Notes under the pieces: generated by a model | The model's database searches: none | The model's input: the letters and a program-made list of their open reading frames with translations, nothing else | What the model was told of the DNA's origin: nothing | From: a bacterium | GTDB taxonomy: Bacteria; Patescibacteriota; Microgenomatia; Levybacterales; UBA12049 | DNA length: 7,887 nt | Direction: 5' to 3' | NCBI GenBank assembly: GCA_021784535.1 | Contig: JAJYHW010000034.1 | Location: forward strand, 1-7,887 | Part shown: one piece after another, positions 1 through 5,043 of the stretch | Numbering within the stretch: position 1 is the stretch's first letter | How the letters are laid out: each line of letters starts with the position of its first letter | Made by a program: the position numbers and the translations under genes

Positions 1-57
1 CCGATCTAAATTACCTTCCTGAACAACAAGTAAAAAACGTTTAAGTTCCTCTATCAT
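1..57 (-). CDS. Partial N-terminus, possible LysR-family regulator
   Basis: Reading leftward from an ATG at 57-55, 19 codons stay open to the window edge and give MIEELKRFLLVVQEGNLDR. A short 'L..F..V.QEGN' start of this kind is typical of the first helix of the LysR-type winged HTH (compare the family pattern 'L..F..V.EEGNFTRAA'). Only 19 residues are visible, so the family call is a guess from pattern. The gene diverges from the inositol-phosphate synthase gene, with 70 bp between the two starts, the classic position of a LysR regulator relative to its target. The last codons (GAT CGG) may not be genuine, because the edge bases equal an Illumina adapter end. Confidence 0.35.
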   Translation of the reverse strand, partial: MIEELKRFLLVVQEGNLDR

Positions 58-90
58 AAACATTATTAATATATCATAAAATACATTAAT

Positions 91-119
91 TTTACAAATA
101 GATTACGTTTTGATATCCT
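91..119 (+). promoter_or_regulatory. Putative sigma70-like promoter of the inositol-phosphate synthase gene
   Basis: TTTACA (91-96) is followed after 17 bp by TATCCT (114-119), preceded by TGA, so an extended -10 (TGn). The predicted transcription start falls at about 126-128, on the ATG itself, which implies a leaderless or nearly leaderless mRNA. This agrees with the absence of any Shine-Dalgarno sequence. It is a pattern match only. Confidence 0.4.
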
Positions 120-127
120 CTGTTTTT

Positions 128-1222
128 ATGGCTAAGAAGAAAATCAGAATCGCGATTGTAGGTATTGGGAATTGTGCATCTTCTTTGGTGCAGGGCTTAA
201 CGTACTACAAAGACGCGAAAGTAAACGATACGCTTGTTGGCTTGATGCATCCGGTATTGGGCGGTTATTCAATTGCTGATATTGAAATTGTCGCGGCATT
301 TGACGTCAATGTGACAAAAGTAGGCAAAGACATTGCTGAGGCTGTCTATGCAAAGCCAAATAATACGGCAATTTTTGCAAAAGTAAAAAAAACAGGAGTT
401 ATCGTACAAAACGCACCGGTACTGGATGGGATTGGTGAATATGTGCGGGACATAATCAAGGTTTCCAATAAGGATATCCCTGATCCGGTAAGCATATTGC
501 GATCTACAAAAACTGACGTGCTGGTGTGTTATTTGCCGGTCGGGAGCCAACAAGCAGTTGAGTATTGGGCAGAAGTTTGTTTGAAAGCAAAAGTCGGGAT
601 GGTAAATTGTCTACCGATTTTTATTGCTTCAAATCCTGTATGGCGGAAAAAATTTATTGACGCAAAGGTACCGATTGTGGGTGATGATATAAAATCTCAG
701 GTAGGCGCAACGATTGTTCATCGTGTATTGGCAAATTTGTTCCTTGATAGGGGGATGCCGATAGATCGAACGTATCAATTGAATGTTGGAGGCAATACTG
801 ATTTTCAAAATATGCTTGAAAGAAAGCGCCTGAAATCCAAAGAAATTTCAAAAACCCGCGCTGTCACGTCACAGCTGGATATCCATGAGGAAGCAATTGC
901 ACCTGAAGCTATTCATATCGGTCCAAGCGATCATGTTCCATGGCTGAAGGATAATAAAATAGCTTTTATTAGGATTGAGAGCAGGCATTTTGGAGACGTT
1001 CCGATGCATATTGAAGCGAGATTATCAGTGCAGGATTCTCCTAATTCTGCCGGAGTGGTAATTGATGCATTGCGGTGTTGTAAATTGGCTCTTGATCATA
1101 AAATAGGCGGACCTTTGATTGAGCCATCGTCTTATTTTATGAAATCACCACCGATACAATTTACCGATGCAGTTGCGAAGGAGAAAGTGGAAGAGTTCAT
1201 TGAGCAGTATTCCTCAAAATAG
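128..1222 (+). CDS. ino1: Inositol-3-phosphate synthase (short prokaryotic type)
   Basis: This enzyme converts glucose-6-phosphate to 1L-myo-inositol-phosphate by an NAD-dependent oxidation, aldol cyclisation and reduction in the cytosol. The 364-residue length matches archaeal and actinobacterial enzymes, not the longer eukaryotic ones. The N-terminal Rossmann strand carries the NAD motif GIGNCAS (residues 12-18). The family's active-site stretch GDDIKSQVGAT lies at 185-195, with the likely catalytic Lys189. NVGGNTD is at 219-225, followed by a lysine-rich stretch (233-243). HIGPSDHVPW is at 263-272, and the conserved DSPNSAGVVIDA at 303-314. I chose the ATG at 128 because the protein then begins directly before the Rossmann strand; an in-frame TTG at 110 adds six unconserved residues. 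No Shine-Dalgarno is present. It converges on the phosphatidyltransferase gene with a 22-bp gap. The product is the expected second substrate of that neighbour, so both likely serve inositol phospholipid synthesis. Confidence 0.95.
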   Translation: MAKKKIRIAIVGIGNCASSLVQGLTYYKDAKVNDTLVGLMHPVLGGYSIADIEIVAAFDVNVTKVGKDIAEAVYAKPNNTAIFAKVKKTGVIVQNAPVLDGIGEYVRDIIKVSNKDIPDPVSILRSTKTDVLVCYLPVGSQQAVEYWAEVCLKAKVGMVNCLPIFIASNPVWRKKFIDAKVPIVGDDIKSQVGATIVHRVLANLFLDRGMPIDRTYQLNVGGNTDFQNMLERKRLKSKEISKTRAVTSQLDIHEEAIAPEAIHIGPSDHVPWLKDNKIAFIRIESRHFGDVPMHIEARLSVQDSPNSAGVVIDALRCCKLALDHKIGGPLIEPSSYFMKSPPIQFTDAVAKEKVEEFIEQYSSK

Positions 1223-1244
1223 ACATACTGTCAACATGGCGGAG

Positions 1245-1832
1245 TTATAAGTTTTTGTACGCGTGAGCAATTCGTTGGAAAACGGTATAGAATGAGAGTA
1301 GCAGGATAAAAATAAATATTATACTGGCGATGTTCAACTCCATGAATGTTGCAGACGGAAAAATTATATAAAGAGTCAGCGTGACAAAGACAAGGACAAG
1401 TCGTTCAGGTCTCTCGATGATTCCCATTGCAAAGCTCACTTTAGGATTTGCCAGCTCTCCACGGCTTCTGACATAACTTGTAAGATAAGCAAAAAGAAGA
1501 AACGGCGCAACAATTTTCCATGAGACGATATGCGCAAACGCAAAGGCAGTAATTATGAGAAAATCTGCAACCCTGTCCATTGTTGAGTCCAGAAAACCTC
1601 CGAATTGCGTTACCTTATGATACTTTCTTGCCACCATGCCGTCCAGCATATCAAGTCCGTTCCCGACAAGAGCAATAAGTGCCAGGATATACCAGTGGTA
1701 GATCATAAAGACAAAGAACAGAACAGGTGGTATACTTCCTAATAGGGTAAGCGTATTGGGGCTGACCTTTGAAAAATATTGTATAAAAGGACGAAGATAT
1801 TTTTCAGCTGTTGGTTTGTACGCACTCAGCAT
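1245..1832 (-). CDS. CDP-alcohol phosphatidyltransferase, phosphatidyl/archaetidyl-inositol-phosphate synthase type
   Basis: This is a membrane enzyme of 195 residues that would transfer the phosphatidyl (or archaetidyl) group from a CDP-lipid to inositol-1-phosphate, releasing CMP. The complete CDP-alcohol phosphatidyltransferase signature DxxDGxxARx8GxxxDxxxD is visible: Asp61, Asp64, Gly65, Ala68, Arg69, Gly78, Asp82 and Asp86. The aspartates bind the two catalytic metal ions. About six hydrophobic segments can be drawn (roughly 27-44, 47-59, 88-104, 106-120, 143-158, 166-185). GIIERPERL (137-145) is also common in this branch. Preference for inositol phosphate is inferred from the adjacent inositol-phosphate synthase; a PgsA-like glycerophosphate acceptor is the main alternative. 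Whether the lipid is diacyl or isoprenoid cannot be read here. Its start codon lies 16 bp from that of the divergent PHP gene, with no Shine-Dalgarno. Confidence 0.88.
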   Translation of the reverse strand: MLSAYKPTAEKYLRPFIQYFSKVSPNTLTLLGSIPPVLFFVFMIYHWYILALIALVGNGLDMLDGMVARKYHKVTQFGGFLDSTMDRVADFLIITAFAFAHIVSWKIVAPFLLFAYLTSYVRSRGELANPKVSFAMGIIERPERLVLVFVTLTLYIIFPSATFMELNIASIIFIFILLLSFYTVFQRIAHAYKNL

Positions 1833-1868
1833 AGGTTATAATTTAGTTATGAAAGGGTCCCGCTATAA
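1811..1868. promoter_or_regulatory. Compact divergent promoter between phosphatidyltransferase and PHP genes
   Basis: Only 16 bp (1833-1848) separate the two divergent ATGs. On the plus strand a perfect TATAAT (1837-1842) ends six bases before the PHP ATG, with only a weak upstream partner (TTTGTA at 1815-1820, 16-bp spacer). On the minus strand TAAATT (1845-1840) lies seven bases before the transferase ATG, with a weak TTATAG 17 bp upstream (1868-1863). The two -10-like boxes overlap, so each gene's promoter would run into the other's coding region and both mRNAs would be leaderless. This is inference from hexamer matches. Confidence 0.4.
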
Positions 1869-2523
1869 GGTCGATTTCCATACTCATTCTATCATATCAC
1901 AGGATGGCGGCATCACGGCATCTCAATATGAAAAAATATTACGCTCAGGTGCGCTTGATTGTGTTGCAATTACTGATCATAACGAAACTGGTTTTGCCAG
2001 AATTATGCAGGAAAAACTTGGTGAACAAGTTATTGTCGGTGAGGAGATTGCAACAACTGAAGGTGAGTTAATCGGATTATATTTGAAAGAGACGATCCCT
2101 GAAGGCATCAGTGTTGAGGAAGCTGTTGCGAGTATCAAACATCATGGCGGACTTGTCTATGTGCCGCACCCATTTGAGCATTTTCGTAAAGGCTTACAAC
2201 AATCTTCAATTGATCGTATAATCGCCGATATCGATATTATAGAGGTGTTTAATGGACGCGGCAGATTTCGCGGAAAGCCTGAGCTTGCGTTGCAGCTTGC
2301 AATGGAAAATAGTATCCCGCAGGCTGCAAGCAGCGATGCTCATGGATGGAGAGGGCTTGGTAACACGTCAAGTGCTCTAAAAGAATTTCCTTCGCGGGAA
2401 ACAATAAAGAAACTACTTGCGACAGCGACGCTTGATAAAACGTACGCTCCTTTTTATACATTTTTTTATCCGATGTTTAACAGGGTAAAAAATAGTGTTA
2501 TTTTGCAAAACGTTACTGATTGA
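1849..2523 (+). CDS. PHP-domain metal-dependent phosphoesterase
   Basis: A 224-residue single-domain PHP (polymerase and histidinol phosphatase) protein, similar in length and motif order to small TrpH/YciV-like phosphoesterases. The metal-binding motifs are all present: HTH (His11, His13), TDH (Asp43, His44), GEE (Glu65/66), the lone histidine in VPHP (His107), and SDAH (Asp163, His165). These would hold a two- or three-metal centre hydrolysing a phosphate ester. The substrate cannot be read from the sequence. Family members act on nucleotides, histidinol phosphate or other phosphoesters. The setting, divergent from the lipid transferase and directly upstream of the CDP-lipid synthase, suggests a role in phospholipid head-group synthesis. 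I chose the ATG at 1849 because the frame further upstream overlaps the divergent gene and is not PHP-like. There is no Shine-Dalgarno. The stop lies 10 bp before the preferred start of the next gene, so the two are likely co-transcribed. The C-terminal tail after about residue 195 is aromatic-rich (YTFFYPMF) and could touch the membrane. Confidence 0.88.
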   Translation: MKGSRYKVDFHTHSIISQDGGITASQYEKILRSGALDCVAITDHNETGFARIMQEKLGEQVIVGEEIATTEGELIGLYLKETIPEGISVEEAVASIKHHGGLVYVPHPFEHFRKGLQQSSIDRIIADIDIIEVFNGRGRFRGKPELALQLAMENSIPQAASSDAHGWRGLGNTSSALKEFPSRETIKKLLATATLDKTYAPFYTFFYPMFNRVKNSVILQNVTD

Positions 2524-2528
2524 GATGA
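2522..2528 (+). promoter_or_regulatory. Shine-Dalgarno-like site deciding the CarS start
   Basis: GAGATGA differs in one base from GAGGTGA, the complement of the 16S rRNA tail, and is spaced five bases from the ATG at 2534. It overlaps the PHP stop codon, which favours translational coupling. It is the clearest ribosome-binding candidate in the window; the other starts show weak or no such sequence. Confidence 0.45.
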
Positions 2529-2533
2529 CTAGT

Positions 2534-3088
2534 ATGGTAGAAGCAGTATTTTTTTCTTTATGGTTTTTTGCGCCGGCGGGATTTGCCAATCTTGCCGCTT
2601 TTGCTTCAGGTAAAATAAAACTTCTCAGGAAATATAATTATCCGGTTGATGGTTATCAAAAATTCCGGAAGAAGCGGATTTTTGGTAGTCATAAAACAGT
2701 CAGAGGATTTATCGCAGCGATGTTTGTCGGGATTATTATTTGTTCTTTGCAGCAGCTATTTTATTATTCATTTCCAATGATCAGATCGCTTGTGTGGCTT
2801 CATTATAACGCAATTAATCCGGTTTTATTAGGATTTTTATTAGGATTTGGTGCGCTTGCGGGGGATGCGGTAAAAAGCTTTTTTAAACGGCAGGCAGGTA
2901 TTCAACCAGGGAGAAGCTGGTTTCCTTTTGATCAAATTGATTATATTGTCGGAGGAGTCGCGTTGAGTCTTCTTTATCTTACATTGCCGGTTTTAGATTA
3001 TATTGTATTATTCATTGTCTGGTTTTTGATGCATCCGCTGATAACCTTTATCGGGTTCCTTTTTAAGCTTCGCCGCAGGCCTCTGTAA
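2534..3088 (+). CDS. carS: CarS/CdsA-like CTP-dependent lipid cytidylyltransferase (DUF46)
   Basis: A 184-residue integral membrane protein of the CDP-archaeol synthase (CarS) family, relatives of CdsA. These enzymes make CDP-lipid from CTP and a phosphatidic-acid-like lipid. The family core is clear: GSHKTVRG (51-58), GDAVKSFFKR (110-119), QPG (124-126) and FPFDQIDY (130-137), which contain the conserved aspartates (Asp111, Asp133, Asp136) and basic residues expected to bind CTP and magnesium. Hydrophobic segments lie around 4-24, 57-79, 94-110, 139-156 and 157-177. In archaea the substrate is unsaturated archaetidic acid. DUF46 proteins also occur in CPR bacteria, where the lipid is uncertain. 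I prefer the ATG at 2534 because GAGATGA, a near match to a Shine-Dalgarno, ends five bases before it. An ATG at 2525 would add three residues. It directly follows the PHP gene, and its stop codon abuts that of the convergent GH130 gene. Confidence 0.9.
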   Translation: MVEAVFFSLWFFAPAGFANLAAFASGKIKLLRKYNYPVDGYQKFRKKRIFGSHKTVRGFIAAMFVGIIICSLQQLFYYSFPMIRSLVWLHYNAINPVLLGFLLGFGALAGDAVKSFFKRQAGIQPGRSWFPFDQIDYIVGGVALSLLYLTLPVLDYIVLFIVWFLMHPLITFIGFLFKLRRRPL

Positions 3089-5029
3089 TTATTTTTGGCT
3101 TAGCAACGAGTTGAGCAGATCTTGTATAGGTATAGTTGCTACACCAACGACTTTATCTGCCCCGCCGTAATAAACATACAATGTTTTATTAATTATTACT
3201 GCGCCGCAAGGAAAAACAACATTTGGTACGAGTCCTGATTTCTCATAATCCATTTCAGGTTCAAATAGTGGCTCATCAGTCCGTGCCAGTACATGATATG
3301 GATTTTCATAATCCAAAAGCATTGCGCCAACTTTGTAAATATTACCCGGAGAGCCGACTCCATGATAAAGAAGAAGCCATCCATGTTCTGTTTCTATAGG
3401 AGGTGCGGCAATTCCGATTTTGACGTTATCCCATTTGTCAGGGCATGGTCTCGCGAGAATTTTTCCGCCCAGCATCTTTTCTTCACAGAAATTAATATCT
3501 TTAGTAATGTCCAGCCAGATATCATTACCAAGCCGGTGAAAAGCAAGGTATTCGTTTGCTACTTTTCCTTTCACAACACAGGCGTCTTTATCGTCAACGC
3601 CCTCATGAGAAATGATTTTGGGCAGCGTCCAGTTCCATTGCCGCCGTAAAAAATCTTTAATAAGAATAGACGTGATCGCGACGCGTGGCGGATTGATACT
3701 ATCATAAGCAGTATAGAGCATATAGAAGCTATCGTCTATTTTTGTGATACGAGGATCTTCACAGCCGGAATTGCCTGTCTGATTTTTTTTGAGCTCAAAA
3801 GGTTCGCGTGGGAAATAAACCGGCTCTTGAAGATTTTCATCAATATGTAATCCATCCCTGCTTGTCGCGTAGCCGATAACTGAGGTGCCGTTAATAGCTT
3901 GGCCACGATAGAGAATGTGTACTTTTCCGTCTTCATAAATTGCTGCCGGATTGTACGTGGCGAGTGCCTGCCATTCAAGTTCATAAACAGGCGTGATAAC
4001 CGGATTGCCGGAAAACCGGTGAAACTTATATTTTGTTTTTTCATCAGGCAATATTGTTTTCTGGTGTCTGTCAGGGTGCAGCTCATCCAGAAGTGCGTTG
4101 AGCCTGCAGGACGCGATTGCAACCCTGGTATCAGCAGCGCCGTAATAAACCAGCAAAGCATCTTCTTGTATCAATGCTCCTGAAGGGAAGATTACATTTG
4201 CTACATCACCTTTGAGTTCGTATTCTGTTTCAGGAGTAAGCAGGGAGCTTTCTGTTCTACCGATAATCTTATTCGGATCATCAGGATCAAGCAATACTGC
4301 TTCAATGCCAAAATGTTTATCATGAGATAGATAGTTGCCGATATAGGAGTAAATGACAAGCCAGCCTGCATCAGTTTTGAGAGGCGGTGCGCCAAGTTCT
4401 ATCTGGTCACGAATATCGCGGAGTAAATGGATAGCGTGCAGATTGGCATTGTCGTACCATTCTTCCCAGAAATAAGGAGACCAGATATCTGATTCTTTTT
4501 CAAACGTAGCAAGCGCAATTTTTGCAGGGGGCAAATCTGTATTGATGGTAATCAGTGCAGCCATTTTTCCGTTTATCTTATCAGGAAAAAGAGCCATCGC
4601 TTTCGCATTAAATGTGCTGACCGGATGCTTTTCAAATGTCCTGAAATCTGTTGTGATCGCGACAGCTGTTTTGATTCCATAAGCGCTGAATGGATACACG
4701 GAGAGAGCAGTATAAAAGATATAAAATTTTCCGTTAAAATAGGTAATACGCGGATCTTCACAGCCATATATTTCCCAATCTTCAGTTGGCGCAAAAAGCA
4801 TCCGGTGATTTTCAAAATGTATTCCATCCCTGCTTGTCGCGTAGCCAATAGATGAAATCCGCATAGTAATGCCATTTTGTTTTTTTGTTTCTGATAATGC
4901 GCGGTAAACCATATGATAGATGTCGTTATGGAAAACAACACAACCGTTAAAAGTACCGTCATGTTCCCATTCGTGAGAGGGATCCGGGACAAGGATGGGA
5001 TTGTCAGGATGGCGTTGTAAGGTTACCAT
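3089..5029 (-). CDS. Tandem double GH130 propeller protein (mannoside phosphorylase/hydrolase family)
   Basis: The 646 residues form two complete GH130-type five-bladed propellers (about 1-315 and 335-646), whereas characterised GH130 enzymes usually have one (about 300-400 residues). GH130 enzymes cleave beta-mannosides, mostly by phosphorolysis. Both halves keep the catalytic GCEDPR motif: Asp92 in the first, Asp425 in the second. The second half also has the basic HR pair (His498, Arg499) and YHG (His556), positions used by phosphorylases to bind phosphate. The first half has ALIT (158-161) and YSY (227-229) there, so it is either a hydrolase-like or a non-catalytic unit. Both halves keep the closing 'FP.GA.I....L.VYYG.AD' blade. 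No signal peptide is seen, so the protein is probably cytosolic. It lies 14 bp downstream of the other GH130 gene, in one operon, with no good Shine-Dalgarno (GAAGAT at best). Substrate unknown. Proteins of this family are sometimes labelled 'pesticidal protein Cry7Aa' in databases; nothing here supports that. Confidence 0.88.
   Translation of the reverse strand: MVTLQRHPDNPILVPDPSHEWEHDGTFNGCVVFHNDIYHMVYRALSETKKQNGITMRISSIGYATSRDGIHFENHRMLFAPTEDWEIYGCEDPRITYFNGKFYIFYTALSVYPFSAYGIKTAVAITTDFRTFEKHPVSTFNAKAMALFPDKINGKMAALITINTDLPPAKIALATFEKESDIWSPYFWEEWYDNANLHAIHLLRDIRDQIELGAPPLKTDAGWLVIYSYIGNYLSHDKHFGIEAVLLDPDDPNKIIGRTESSLLTPETEYELKGDVANVIFPSGALIQEDALLVYYGAADTRVAIASCRLNALLDELHPDRHQKTILPDEKTKYKFHRFSGNPVITPVYELEWQALATYNPAAIYEDGKVHILYRGQAINGTSVIGYATSRDGLHIDENLQEPVYFPREPFELKKNQTGNSGCEDPRITKIDDSFYMLYTAYDSINPPRVAITSILIKDFLRRQWNWTLPKIISHEGVDDKDACVVKGKVANEYLAFHRLGNDIWLDITKDINFCEEKMLGGKILARPCPDKWDNVKIGIAAPPIETEHGWLLLYHGVGSPGNIYKVGAMLLDYENPYHVLARTDEPLFEPEMDYEKSGLVPNVVFPCGAVIINKTLYVYYGGADKVVGVATIPIQDLLNSLLSQK
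3851..3874 (-). repeat. 24-bp exact repeat, copy in second GH130 domain
   Basis: A perfect 24-bp match to 4823-4846 in the same gene. It encodes the core of GYATSRDG in the C-terminal propeller. The surrounding DNA of the two domains is clearly diverged, so the identical codon choice stands out. Confidence 0.8.
4823..4846 (-). repeat. 24-bp exact repeat, copy in first GH130 domain
   Basis: The partner of 3851-3874, encoding the same GYATSRDG motif in the N-terminal propeller. The equivalent motif in the neighbouring gene (GYATSKDG, around 5880-5905) is similar but not identical at the DNA level. Confidence 0.8.
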
Positions 5030-5043
5030 GTAATAATCTTCAA

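Noticed and set aside
110..127. TTG start adding six residues to inositol-phosphate synthase
   Set aside because: ATG at 128 begins just before the Rossmann strand and fits the promoter spacing; the extra residues match nothing in the family.
1756..1848. Longer N-terminus for the PHP protein
   Set aside because: The extension lies inside the divergent transferase gene and shows no PHP-like sequence; the fold starts right after the ATG at 1849.
3293..4183. Plus-strand open frames of 94-118 codons opposite the first GH130 gene
   Set aside because: They are antisense to strongly conserved GH130 motifs and look like mirror frames with no family signal.
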